Shown one piece after another: positions 22,859-34,944 of a stretch of DNA of 64,000 nt. Within the stretch, counting starts at the first letter, position 1; every line of letters starts with the position of its first letter. Below the pieces are notes generated by a model, which searched no databases, was not told the origin of the DNA, and saw nothing but the letters and a program-made list of their open reading frames with translations. The DNA is from Rutidosis leptorrhynchoides (taxonomy: Eukaryota > Streptophyta > Magnoliopsida > Asterales > Asteraceae), in contig NC_092333.1 of NCBI RefSeq assembly GCF_046630445.1, positions 7,599,501 to 7,663,500 on the forward strand, written 5' to 3'. The position numbers and the translations under genes were made by a program.

Positions 22859-24353
22859 TTAAAATCTTCTGACAAAAGTTGGGCGAACAGTTAGTTCATT
22901 TAACCTAGTTGCACCATGGCCAGGTCTGAAAACAGAATCATCACCACGAACCAAACAAGGGTCTGACCCGTGTTTGGACCATCAACACACCACACACCTT
23001 CAGAAAACCGATGTCTACGACCCAAAAGTTCTTGATCAATCTTGTCAAGAACCACATCGTCCTTGGGAATCATTCTAGCAAAAGGTGCGCTACTATTGAC
23101 CATTTTCTCAAAGTCTTTAATGGTCAAGTAACGCGGGTGCTGTTTCGGAGGATAGTCCCAACTCCCATGCGATGTAATGAAGATCGTGGCTTATGACTAT
23201 TGCAATCAAATTTAGTCCACCATATAATACATAGTAATCCTCTGTTTTTTATTTAAGAACAGCAATCTCAAACACACAATATGAATATTGCAATCAAATT
23301 TATCAAGAAGTATTCTCAATTTACTTGTATGAAGTTCAAAAGTAGCCATTAAAATACTATTCAAAATCTAAAAAAAAAAAACTTTAGTCGAGTAGTCAAT
23401 TATTTTTTTTTTATCAAGAAGTTTTCTTTTGGAGTAGTCAATTATTGAAGTTAGATATCAACACAAATAAATCCCCTGTTTTGTCTAGAAAATGTTGAAA
23501 GTATTCTTTAAAAAATCCAGATTTCAATTGTACCAAACGTGTATGACATATCAAGCCGCCAGTAACAGGGTAATAGGCCTACAATTATATGATAATAGAC
23601 TGATTGAGTCCCCAAAAAACGACTAAAATCATAGTCAAGACTATTTATAGCCTGCAACCACATATATATGAAAGGACCTCAAAATAATATCCATAAATAA
23701 TGTGGGAGAGACGTCACTATTGTGTTATTGTTTGGACCTTTCATTCTGAATTATTAACTGATTTGACAACTTTAATTAAAGTTGTCACCAACTTAAGTCT
23801 ATCTAATCTAATAACATGAAGTTCAGACACAGCTACTGAAATATTAATGAAGAGTTCGAAGAACCTTGCCGCTTTTAAAGTTGAAAAGGAGTTGCTTAAA
23901 CTTAAGAACTAAAAGCTAAACAGGGTAATTTTAGAAGTTAGCAGATTAAATATCTCACCAGTGAGTACGTTGAGAGGTGATTGCAAGATCCGATTTCTTA
24001 GAAAAATAAAGACCTGGATCAACAATAATCGGCTTTGCCCTCTGGTTCCTACAAAAGCAAGCATATAAAATTAAGTATCATTATTTTATTTGCATTACAA
24101 TCGAAAAGGTAAGTTAATTTTCTCTTACAATTTCCATCCAGTAAGCTTAATGTGTTCGACAAAGTTGAGAGTTCTTGATAAATTAGAGAAAACGTGAAGC
24201 AAATCAGCAAAATCAAACACATGAAGAGTATTAAAATGGCTATGAAATGTAACAAGTTTTAAAGGTATTATTTCTTTGCATTGTATGCATAATTTTCAGA
24301 AAGAATTTCAGGATTAGCAATTAAAAGTAAATTTCCTAGCGACATAGACGTAA

Positions 24354-25685
24354 TCTATCTATATAATCATATAAAGCTCTAAAATGATCATGTTATCATT
24401 AAGTTAATTACCCTTTAATTTTCATAATGATGACATCATAATTATATATTAATTTAATTAAAAAATAATATGAAATCTTTTATAAAAGAAAATACTAATC
24501 TCTCATAAATTGTAATTTTAATTTTCTAAAAAAATTTAAAAGTTATTTATTGTTACTAATAATGAGTTGTATTCCCTTGAAATCAAAAATTTGCTTGAAA
24601 TTCAATGGACCAATCAGAGCGCGACATGTGGCGCGACAATCACATGTGATTGGAAAAAAAAAATTAAATTTTTTTTATATAAATTTAAAAAAAAAAATAT
24701 TCGAAATTTTTTTTTTTATGAAAATTTTTTTTTATGAATTTTTTTTTTTAAAATTTAGCATGTCAAATCCAATCACATGTGATTGTAAAACCCAATCACA
24801 TGTGATTGTGGAACTCAATCACATGTGATTTTGCATATCAAATCCAATCACACGTGATTAAAAAAAATTACAATTTTTTTAAAAAAATTTCAACCGGAAA
24901 CATACTTTAATTCGGTGATTTGATCAAGTTTGTTAGCGTTTCGTGATCGTATCAAAATTTTAGACTTTAATTCGGTGATTTAATCAAGTTTTGATCAAAA
25001 ACTTGGTGTTTGAAGGTTTTAGCACAAATTTAGTGAAATTCGTCATTATTCGTCATTTTACTGAATTTTTTTTTTTTCCAATCACATGTGATTGGATTTG
25101 ACATGAGATAATCACATGTGATTGGGTTTTACAATCACATGTGATTTACTGTATGTCAAATTTAATTATATGTGATTGAAAAAAAAAATTTCGAAAAAAA
25201 AATTTGAAATTTAATTTTTTTCGAAGAAAAAAAAAAATTTTGAATTTTTTTTTCCAATCACATGTGATTATCGCGCCACGTGTCGCAATCTGATTGGTCC
25301 CTTGAATCTCAACTTAAAAATTGTTTTCATTTGAATATTCCTCTACTAATAATTATTAATATTATTAAAAATAAAAATATAAATACTTAACTTTGAGCGA
25401 ACTTTATTATTATTATTATTTACTTTTAATATAATAATTATAATTATAATTATAATTATTATATTACTAATATTCAAATATGGATTCTTTTTACGAAATT
25501 AATTACGTTAGATATGTATGCGAAAATACATGTCTCTATATATTTGTAAAAACAACGACAAGTTTCTTAGTTAAACGGGTTATTAAAATAAATGACTTTA
25601 ACATTTACATTCACTTAATACCTAAAACATCTCATTAAATTGTTTCGTTTAAACAACCCCGTGATTTCACGGGTCATTTCACTAG
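24354..25685 (+). mobile_element. Non-autonomous Helitron in the glycosyltransferase intron
   Basis: 5' end TCTATCTATATAATCATATAAAGC after host A (24353). 3' end has the hairpin CCCGTGATTTCACGGG (25658-25673), eight bases, then CTAG (25682-25685) and host T. This is the A|TC...CTRR|T insertion pattern and hairpin distance of plant Helitrons. No Rep/helicase coding sequence. The interior is a symmetric fold-back (next entry). Confidence 0.82.
24600..25306. repeat. Fold-back with ten CAATCACATGTGATTG palindromes
   Basis: Arms start GGACCAATCAGAGCGCGAC on the left and end GTCGCAATCTGATTGGTCC on the right, roughly 300 bp each. Each arm carries five copies or near-copies of the 16-bp palindrome: near 24638, 24769, 24792, 24815, 24844 and 25078, 25109, 25132, 25159, 25255. 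The core CACATGTG (CACGTG in one copy) is an E-box type bHLH target. A/T runs separate the copies. Confidence 0.92.
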
Positions 25686-26699
25686 TAAAACTACTAAACC
25701 ACAACATCTTTCATTTTAAATATCTTGATATCAAAACTTTTAGGCATGATATGTTGATCTAAAAGGGTAAACGGTAGAAGGTTTTTCCCTGTCCGGGCTA
25801 CCGGGAAGGCGAGTAATCTGACCACATACTCTGATGTACGCAACCCAACATGATTACTCTCTGGCTATTTCCAACACATTTCTGGCCACCACTAAATATT
25901 CGTCCTAGACATGATCAAACCTGAGACCTCTTGCAATGAATTCAGGGCCTCAACCACTAGACTATTTTGTGATGGTTATTGATCTTAAGTTTAATTATCG
26001 AGCTACTAATGTCGTGTTGCTTCTACTTGTCACTTAAACAAGAGTATATCTGTTGTTAATATACCATCCAACTTATACAATCAACATGACAAATGTCATA
26101 TCAATGATTATTGATCTTTATCTCAAAACTATATAATGAAGGTAAGGATCCACTTATATGCTTTAAGTCACTAATGCGATTAAAACATAGCATCACTAGC
26201 TAGATTATCCAATTTGTGGGTTCAAATCATTTTTCCTAACATTATGTAATGACCACCCATAATCTGATAAGATATTAAAAAGGGTATTCATTTAATCATG
26301 TTATAACTACCCATACATATCCACAAGATGATAATGTTCATTTTGGAAGCATCTAAACTAATAACATCAGCAAGAAAGCATGTTATGAGATGAACATAAT
26401 AGATTTTAAAACTCACCATCTTGTGTCACAAGTGGATAATTTGAAGCACCAAGATTAATAAACCAATCCCAATTCAAGCTATCCTTCAACAAAATCGCGA
26501 TAGCTTGAAGGGTTGTTGCAATCATTGTAGGACCTTTATTTGTCACCAAATTCGATTGAGCCATCAACCTAACATTCTCAACTTCATTAAAAGTTGGAGC
26601 ATTCTTAACCGCCATTGTTAACTCTAATCGTTCTCTGAGTGGAGCTTCAAGATCCATATGCAAAATGTATATGTTTCTTGAGATTTTTACCCAGAATTG

Positions 26700-27616
26700 A
26701 CATCTAGGGCTTCAATTACACCAAGGATTCGATCTTTTTCAAACAAAAACTCATCAAAACCTTGAATAAAACAAAATTGAAGAAACCCAAGTTGCAGAAA
26801 ACAGTGAAGATTAAAACTTTTACTAGAAAGAGTCAAGAAATTGAATTTGAGATTACTGGAATGCTCAAAAAGCAAGAATCTCTGACCTTCGGACAAAAAT
26901 TAGAGACAGAATTTCAAATCCAAAATGGGTTTCGGTGGGTTGAAGCAAATATTGTTTTAGTAGAATTAGGGCATGAAAAAGGGTTGCTTACATTCAATAT
27001 TTAATTTCACACTGATTAATCCGAAAATCAAATCTAGTGAAAACTGAAATAAATCGTAACCGATGTTAAAAGCAAAGGTCAATATAAAATCCATTGTTAT
27101 GATTATTTTGATTAAATTATGATCGAGATTGAGTTTAACCGAACCGAATACAATTAAGCTTTTGAATTTGAGTCGTTTAATTTCATTTTTACTCTAAAGA
27201 TTTTCAAATAGGAAGAAAACGTTGCAAAGCCAAAGTCGGATAGGCGACGGTGGAGCTCGGCGTTAAGGAAGAAGACGGTTTAACGTCGTCACGGAGTCGC
27301 CGACGCTGAAATCTCGGCGTTGAATTTGGAGAATGGTGAAAGAATTTTCGACTCCGAATGCTCTAGAGAGGTTTTAATAATAAGGAAAGCGTAACTCAAA
27401 GTATTAGGAAAAAGAATAGCATTTTGAGTATGATATCTAAAAGAGCAATGGACTCAGTCATGCGAATGAATATCTAATCCATCATATAATATGCATTAAT
27501 ATGTTGTATTTTACATTTCATTAATGTACAGTTATATATTATATTATATATATATATATATAAATCAAAAGTTCTCGCAGTTCTCGCCCTTTTTATGGTT
27601 CTCGTTTGAACTTTTG
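26700..27616. other. Unassigned region upstream of the glycosyltransferase pseudogene
   Basis: Mostly AT-rich. A GC-richer patch at 27220-27370 contains words such as GGAGCTCGGCG and GTCGCCGACG. It could be an old 5' UTR or first exon on either strand, but no frame matches a family I know. A short (TA)n run lies at 27540-27562. Confidence 0.5.
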
Positions 27617-27747
<131 letters not shown>

Positions 27748-27889
27748 AAAATGATGATTGGTATATCAATATCCTATTACAATAGTATTAACCACAAACG
27801 GAAATAATAACGACCTGAAAAAAGGATTAATATTATCAAGCGTAAGTAAAAAGAGGGAAAAAAAAAAGTTGCTTCTTATGTTACCTTGT

Positions 27890-28214
27890 TTACAATTTGG
27901 GAAATTGGTGAAAATGCTCTCATTCCGAAAAGTGTTTAACAATATGCCCTCAAAAAATCGCAATTGCAAAAATGCGACATGTACACACATCACGCACCAC
28001 CCATTATGCGTGTCGATCCGTGCGTAATGCGTGTTTATGAGATAATCACCGAGACGGCCCAAATTATGGCGCAATACGCATCACACACGCATCATGCGTG
28101 GTGAGTGATGCATGGACGGCGGACGGGAGCATTTTTACAATTACGATTTTTTTAGGGCATATTGTTAAACACTATTCAGAATGAGGGCATTTTCATCAAT
28201 TTCCCTTACAATTT
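27890..28214. mobile_element. Mutator-type MITE with 9-bp TSD
   Basis: Element 27899-28205 (307 bp) is flanked by TTACAATTT (27890-27898 and 28206-28214). The terminal inverted repeats are about 80 bp, beginning GGGAAATTGGTGAAAATGC on the left and GGGAAATTGATGAAAATGC on the complement of the right. The 9-bp TSD and long TIRs indicate a MULE derivative. The core has inverted GCGTG/CACGC words. No coding capacity. Confidence 0.88.
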
Positions 28215-28761
28215 TAATCCAACGATCATGTTATCTGGTATTGGACTTGCGAAGGAACCATCCAGGCTCACACGCACCAAGATTTTAAAGGCCTGTTTTT
28301 TAAACTAATGGCCATTGGCCCAAGTCGAAGCCCGGATATGGAATGCTGTTAATGCCTTAATGGGCATTAGTACTAGTTGATTAACATGTAAATTTGATTG
28401 AAGATTTGAAGTAAACCGAGCGATTTTAAGTAAGAACTAATATTAATATTGACGGGAAAACATTGATTATCGATTTTTCGTCATGCGATAACGGTCTATA
28501 GGTTAAGTTTATCAGCAATGACGAATTTGCATGAAAGAAAGAATGTAATCTCCTATGGAACATTATGTACGCACACTGGAATTTTCATCTGTTTTCCGTT
28601 TCTACCAAAGTAACATCGGAGATGAGATGTGTTGGTTGCAACTTGACGTTATGCATGATGAATCGTGAGTTAATTTTATTTATAAGGGAGTAACTATCTT
28701 ATCTAATCTAACTGGATATATTAGCATCATTTGCTGTGTCACTGGGGCAATAGGCAGTGAT
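28215..28761. other. Intergenic, no feature seen
   Basis: Ordinary AT-rich host-like DNA with no ORF, repeat or RNA gene that I can support. Confidence 0.6.
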
Positions 28762-29638
28762 AAAAATAACGGGCTACTGATAAAAACACTCAATTTTTAA
28801 ACAAACTATAACGATTCGCATTAAAAAAAAAAAATTCAAAATGCCCTCGCAAGTCGTAAGGTGCCTTTGCCACCAGGTCTTACGACCTTGCGGTCGTCGG
28901 GGCGCTAGGTGGTCTTGCAACCTTGCGCCTGATTGCTACTGAGCACGATTGAAAATTTTCAAATATAGATAACTTTTATTCCGTAGCTCGTATTTAGGCC
29001 CTGTTATTTTTGAAATGGTATAATTTTTAGAGATCCGTATGTTTTTATTAAAACCAAAGTCTCAATTTTTATTAAAAAACAACTCCATATTGAGAGTTGC
29101 GATTTATGTACAAATGCGTGATTTTCGAGTTAATTCAAATTGTTTTTAATTTTAGTCAGTAATGGTGGAGAATTAAACGAACCGCAAACTAGAATGTTCT
29201 ATAGCTACTTATGAGTGGTCAAAATGCGTTTAAAAGTCAAAATCAACGAAAAATGACAAAGTAACAGTGTCTGATTCCGAGCTACGAGTAAAATGATATA
29301 TAACGTGTCAAAGTTTAGAATAAACTTATAACTACTACAATTTAATGAACCTTTTCCTATTTCGTAATGTCACCTTACGACCCTGTCGATGCATTATTTA
29401 GGCCCAACTCACAAAATCGCAAGCCAAAAAACACAGGTAGCAAGGCTCACAAGCCCCTTGCGACTTGAAATCTTTAGTTCATGACTGGAGTTTTTCTGAA
29501 ATGACCAAACATCACACTAAGTTGCAAGGGTCGCAAGACCCCTTGCGATTTGCGAGGGCATTTTGGCAATTTCATTTTTAGGGCGAATCGTTATAGTTTA
29601 TTTTAAGATGCGCGTTTTGGTCAATAACGGAAAAATAA
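28762..29638. mobile_element. TIR element of about 861 bp with GC-rich subterminal repeats
   Basis: Inverted ends (28770-28860 and 29530-29630) share AAACTATAACGATTCGC and AAAATGCCCTCGCAA. The flanks share AAAAATAA (28762-28769, 29631-29638), consistent with a MULE-like 8-9 bp TSD. Subterminal parts are rich in CTTGCGAC/GTCGCAAG words, unlike the surrounding AT-rich DNA. No transposase frame. Confidence 0.72.
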
Positions 29639-30297
29639 ATATTATCCATTCCGAAAACTTTTTTGAATATTAAATAAAACATGCTTCTAAAAGCTGTCAA
29701 AGTTTTTTTTTATATATGGAAATATCTAATATGTACCTAAGGGCACATGATTAGGCTATTATTACATATAAAATTTATATTCCGACAATAATTTTTAATG
29801 TTTCGGCATGCTGTTTTTTCATGATTTTTCATATTTTCCTCTAAATTTAAGTTATTGAAAGTGATAAGATTAAATGTAAATTTGGAAAGAAAAAAAATTA
29901 TGTTATAAATAATTTTAGATGTAATAATGTTCTTAGTGTATGCATTTAGGGTACACATTAGCCAAACCCTGATAAACTAATGAGAAATGTTACATATACG
30001 TATCGGTATAGATAAAAAGTAATTAAATTTGATGCTAATATTCGCGTAGATACTAATCTTAGTAGTGTGCATTAAACATTTTAAACCATAGATGGTTGAT
30101 ATAAGATTGAAAAATGCAAGTTGAATTTGCAGATGGGTGGTGTGAGTAATGACTTAATCATGTTTAGCTGGTTGAAACATCTATGTTTGATTTAATTCAC
30201 GTGATGCTACACATCAAGTGTCCCACTTGTATATACTTGTATAATGTATTCTACCATTTCTACGGTTTCTACCTACCATTTCTATGTTATATTTCTT
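29639..30297. other. Intergenic, no gene seen
   Basis: AT-rich sequence without a supported gene or repeat. Confidence 0.6.
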
Positions 30298-30590
30298 CCT
30301 TTTTTTTTTTTTTTTTTTTTTTTGGCAAATAAACAAAAACTTTTATAACAAACAAACCGGGATACAAAAGAACTCCACAAAAAGGCTCGACAACAATAAA
30401 CAAAAATCAACGCTAACTAAGACCGAGCCCTTACGTGGACACCAAAAACATCAAAGAAATACAACCGAACCTATACCACAACCAACTAAAACAAAGAATC
30501 TAGAGCCAAATCACGTGCCATCTTCCCCGGTCGCTTTGAACTTGAAGGTAGACTCGATTCCAATCCCGTCCGAACAAAAGCCACCATTCC
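30298..30590 (-). mobile_element. 5'-truncated LINE 3' tail
   Basis: On the minus strand a roughly 270-bp segment ends in TTTGTATCCCGG, then a T-rich stretch and TTTGCC plus an A run of about 25 (T run at 30299-30323). This is the usual look of a plant L1-type 3' UTR with poly(A). No RT sequence remains and no target duplication was found. Confidence 0.6.
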
Positions 30591-30599
30591 TAAATTATT

Positions 30600-30882
30600 A
30601 ATATTAATAATTATTAATTTACTATTTACAATCGTTATTAGTTATATGAATTAAAATTTAGTTCTTTATACTCATTTCTATTCACTTTTAACTTTTTATC
30701 AAAAAAAAAGAAAGTATAATAGCGTAGAGTGGAAGGAACATGTTGCCCGTCACCAACAAGCAGTGACGAATCTTGAACATATCGAGTGTTGGATGTGAAG
30801 GATATCAAAACAAAAGATTCGGACGAACAGGGGAGGCGCGCCGCGGCCTTGGAAGGCGCGACGCGGCCTAACGTGTGATCAG
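30600..30882. other. Left flank of element L with a GC-rich doublet
   Basis: AT-rich except 30832-30872, where GGCGCGCCGCGGCCT is followed 20 bases later by GGCGCGACGCGGCCT. No gene. The 5 bases before L (ATCAG) have no partner at 43801. Confidence 0.55.
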
Positions 30883-31204
30883 TGTAGAGACCCGTCCTAA
30901 TCCATCCGGACTAAATCCATATCGATTATAAACGATTCACAACAGTTGATTACATCGCGAGGTACTTGACATCTATATGATACATTTTACAAACATTGCA
31001 TTCGTTTTTGAAAAGACAATCTTTCATTACATCGAAAATTGACGGCATGCATACCATTTCATAATATATCTAACTATAATTGACTTAATTATAATCTTGA
31101 TGAACTCAATGACTCGAATGCAACGTCTTTTGAAATATGTCATGAATGATTCCAAGTAATATCTTTAAAATGAGCAAATGCACAGCGGAAGATTTCTTTC
31201 GTAC

Positions 31205-31806
31205 CTGAGAATAAACATGCTTTCAAGTGTCAACCAAAAGGTTGGTGAGTTCATTAGTTTAACATAAATAAACATTTCCATCATTTTAATAGACCACAAG
31301 ATTTCATATTTCCATTTCTCATAAACATACGTCCCATGCATAGAGACAAAAATATCATTCATATGGATTGAACACCTGGTAACCGACATTCACAATATGC
31401 ATATAAGAATATCCCCATCATTCCGGGATCCTCCTTCGGACATGATATAAATTTCGAAGTACTAAAGCATCCGGTACTTTGGATGGGGCTTGTTGGGCCC
31501 GATAGATCTATCTTTAGAGTTCGCGTCAATTAGGGTGTCTGTTCCCTAATTCTTAGATTACCAGACTTAATAAAAAAGGGGCATATTCGATTTCGATAAT
31601 TCAACCATATAATGTAGTTTCGATTACTTGTGTCTATTTCGTAAAACATTTATAAAAGTTGCGCATGTATTCTCAGCCCAAAAGTATAAAGGGTAAAAAG
31701 GCAAATGAAACTCACGCATATAAATATTGTAAAACAGTTAATAAAGCATTTGCATGTATTCTCAGCCCAAAAATGTAATGAGTAAAAAGGGAACAAATGA
31801 ACTCAC
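31205..31806 (-). promoter_or_regulatory. Candidate leader intron in L 3' LTR
   Basis: Donor TTAG|GTGAGTTC (31806) and acceptor GTTTATTCTCAG (31205) on the minus strand. It carries the same ordered blocks as the G1 and G2 modules. Confidence 0.38.
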
Positions 31807-32277
31807 CTAATGTATTTTTTAGTAAAAATACATGTAACGACAATGGACAAATGTAGGGTTGGCCTCGGATTTACGAACCTATATCAATTGTATTTCTATT
31901 AAAACATATAATAGAAATCTCATAATTTTATCTATTTATATATATTATTTATATATATTTCGTAGTTATATATGATTTATACTGGATTCTATTTCAAAAC
32001 ATATACTTTATTTTATATCTTAAATTATATGTTATATATATTTATTTTGTACATGTACTTAAAGTGATTAATATAGTTATATTAATATCTATATATATTT
32101 AGTATTATATTATAAATACTTAATTTGTTGTATATAAGTTTTTATATAAGAAATGTTAATATGTTTTATATATAATTATATGGAATATTAATATAATTAT
32201 AGTATATGTAATAACTATGTTTTATGTACAAAATATTTATTTGTTTTAAAATGATAGTTTTGATATTAATGGTTTAC

Positions 32278-32342
<65 letters not shown>

Positions 32343-32579
32343 GTGATAATAATAATAATGATAATAATAATATTAACTTTTACAAAAGTGATACTAATTC
32401 TAATATTGTAATAATAATAATAACTTGTATTATGATAGTAATAATAATGATTATCTTAACATTAGTAACAATAATTAATAATAATAACAATAATAAGCAT
32501 AATAACATAACAATAAACATAATAATAATAACTAATAGCCCTTTTATAGCTTTTATAGCTTTTTCCAAAAAGGAAGAAT

Positions 32580-32652
32580 TGCCCTAAGCGGGACTCGAAC
32601 TCGCGACCTCTCGTAAACCCAAACGAACACCTTACCACTCTTCTGCTTCTAT
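32580..32652 (-). pseudogene. tRNA-Pro-like relic 1 in L 3' LTR
   Basis: The minus strand shows GAGTGGTAAGGTG (D-arm/A-box-like), TTTGGG in an anticodon-loop position, ACGAGAGGTC, and the T-arm/B-box GCGAGTTCGAGTCCCGC. The arrangement resembles plant tRNA-Pro(UGG). The 5' acceptor strand does not pair with the 3' side, so it is not a working tRNA gene. Confidence 0.55.
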
Positions 32653-32868
32653 ATTTTTTGTCTTAGTACACGACATATATCTATATAGCCCGTATCATCT
32701 CTATAACGTGGCCCAATTTCCCTCGGCCCAACAGCAGTTTACTAAACTCAAATTTGCACAAGTCCAATTATCAATTAATGGCCCGATAACAAAACAGTTC
32801 ACGGCCCACTAGAAAATAACCATGATGGCCCAACCACGACTTTCATTACTAATTAAAAAAAAACAACG

Positions 32869-32940
32869 CCATGGCCTAGTTTCGAACCTAGACCTCTCGC
32901 TTACCCAACATTTGCCCAAACCATCTACTCTATCTAATCC
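32869..32940 (-). pseudogene. tRNA-Pro-like relic 2 in L 3' LTR
   Basis: The minus strand has TTGGGTAAGCGAGAGGTC followed by the T-arm CTAGGTTCGAAACTAG. Same orientation and motif order as relic 1, about 290 bases away. More eroded; no complete cloverleaf. Confidence 0.45.
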
Positions 32941-34944
32941 TTTCTGTTTAATTCAGGGAAGTATAATATATAACTTATATCCTAGCTGTTTCTTCTTCTT
33001 CCTCATTAATTCATCACCAATTATCATTCCATACTTATCTAACTATCTTTATGATTATTATTTAACAATTATCACGATTATAATTATCATGAACAACATC
33101 ATCATTATTTTCGATTTCCATCTCCATAACCCATTACTATTCATCGTCTCCATCATTTTTCATCACCATCGTTATCGTTATCTAGCTTACCATCGTCATT
33201 CATATCATCTTTGTACACATAAAATCATAATTATAGAATCATAATCATCGTTAACCATTTTCACTGTCGTCATTATCACCCTTATGATACAACAATATCG
33301 TCTTCAACATACATCACCTTTATCACGCATAACACCCTTATCATTGATTCATGTACCCCTCATCTTCATAACCCACCGTCGTTGTAACAGAAAAGAGAAA
33401 AAAAAATATAAATAAATTTTTGATCGATCACTGTTTCAACATCCTTATGCTATAGTTTATCGTTGCTGCATAGAAGTAGGACAACAGCGGGTAGTAGCAG
33501 TTTAAGCTGCCATTTATGGATTAAGATAGGAGCCGGAACAGGAGCAACTCGCCAGCAGCAGTTTGATGTCGGTATAATTCAAAAAAAAAAATAGATAAAT
33601 AAATAAATAAATATAAAAGGTGGTGATTCGTGATTGGCGGTTTGTTTGCGGTTGAAGTGTAGTCGACGAGTAGGTGGTGGGTGTTTGTGGTGATGGTGGA
33701 GAAGAAGTTCAAGTGGTGATCCAATAATGAAAATAGAAAACAGATAGTATGCAAAAATGGCGGTTTCACGTTGGTAATGGTGGCCGGAGATGGCGGTTAT
33801 CAAATAAGGAGAAGAAGAAGAAATTTGTTGTTTGTTCGTCGATTGTTTGGGTGTTGAGTTGCAGGAAATATCAAAGGGGGTAGGTGAATATGGTGATGAT
33901 TGGTGTGCATATGTACATATATATATGAATATGTATATTTATTTTAGTTGTCTATATATATAACCACAGATTCGTTTTACAACATAAGTGAGAGAATAAA
34001 GTTGGTGTTAATGGAATGCAATGAATAAAGTAGAAGTGGGATTGTGAGTTTGATCGTACAAGACTAATTGGAAAGTGGGCAATTAAGAATAGGAAAGAAA
34101 ACAGAATACTTAAATGGGTGTAAATAAACAAATCAAAAAGTAGTAACAAGTACTAATCTAGTACAGTAATATTTAAGTCCCGTGAACTTCTGTGTCAAAT
34201 TCAATAATAATAATAATAATAATAATATAATAATTTGAATTAAAAATGTGAGAACCTAATAGCCATCGTCTTTTACGGAATGTATTTCGTACTCCGTTGA
34301 TAATTAGTGGTATATAAAAGTGTTCAGAAAAATCTCATATTTTTAAATTAACTATATTTATTTATTTTAGTCAATATGGTATGAAATACGATCCTTAATT
34401 TATTAAATAAAAATTACATCAATTGTCCCTCTCAATTTTGAGTAAAATATAAAAAGTGTTAAAATCAAATAATTAGATCCTAAATATACTTTTAATAAGA
34501 CTATAACTTATATGACCCATTTTCGGATCACCTTTTATTTTAAAATCATATAAGTTAGTTTTTAACTTGATTAATAACCATCAAGATGATAAACGAGTGT
34601 TACGAGCGTTTAATAAATAAATTCTAAATTATATAAAATCAATGTACTTTTCATATATAGAAAGATTTATAGTAATGTCATGTATTATTTTATTTACACA
34701 AATAAACTAACTCATATAAGTTTCTATTTCAAATTAAAATATATATAATTACATTTATATTTAAATATGTGTGTATCTATTTACAAATAGTCGTTCGTGA
34801 ATCATCGAGAGCAGTCGAAGGTCAATTGAATATATGAACATTGTTTCAAAATTTTCTAGACTCAACATTACATACTTTGCTTATCGTGTCGGAAACATAT
34901 AAAGATTAAGTTTTAATTTGGTCAGAAATTCCCGGGTCATCACA

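Larger units (their letters stand above)
22859..26690 (-). pseudogene. GlcAT14-type (core-2/I-branching family) glycosyltransferase pseudogene
   Basis: Members of this plant family are Golgi type II proteins; GlcAT14 adds glucuronic acid to arabinogalactan proteins. Fragments collinear with the family lie on the minus strand. Exon A (about 26690-26417) has ILHMDLEAP, GPTMIATTL, WDWFINL and YPLVTQD, then donor GTGAGT. Exon B (24208-24131) has DLLHVFSNL, LNFVEH and GWK, then GTAAGAG. Exon C (24048-23959) follows TTTTGTAG and has RAKPIIVDPGLY and KKSD. The last exon (about 23190-22859) has DLHYIAWE, PPKQHPRYLTIKDFEKMV, DQELLGR and GSDPCLVRGDDSVFRPG. Reading phase agrees across the B/C junction. 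Damage: the acceptor before exon B reads TG instead of AG, about 70 central residues are missing, there are frameshifts near 23150 and 22975, and the N-terminus is lost. Confidence 0.9.
30883..34944 (-). repeat. L 3' LTR (4,062 bp)
   Basis: Ends TGTGATGACCC / GGGTCTCTACA on the minus strand. Contains an (AAT)n tract (32278-32342), two tRNA-Pro-like relics, and a TATA (TATATATATAG, near 33950) followed by a CT-rich UTR-like segment. It differs from the other LTR by scattered substitutions and small indels. ORFs in it that recur in the other LTR are LTR sequence, not genes. Confidence 0.93.

Noticed and set aside
24600-25306. CRISPR-like array of regularly repeated palindromes
   Set aside because: Copies are symmetric about a centre, spacing is irregular, no cas genes, and Helitron ends enclose it; the sequence is plant nuclear.
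31165-31389. 74-codon ORF repeated identically at 39473-39697
   Set aside because: It lies in the LTR leader module; the frame is not conserved in G1 or G2 LTRs, so coding is unlikely.
32580-32652. Functional tRNA gene in the L LTR
   Set aside because: The acceptor stem cannot pair and one T-stem pair is broken; kept only as a tRNA-like relic.
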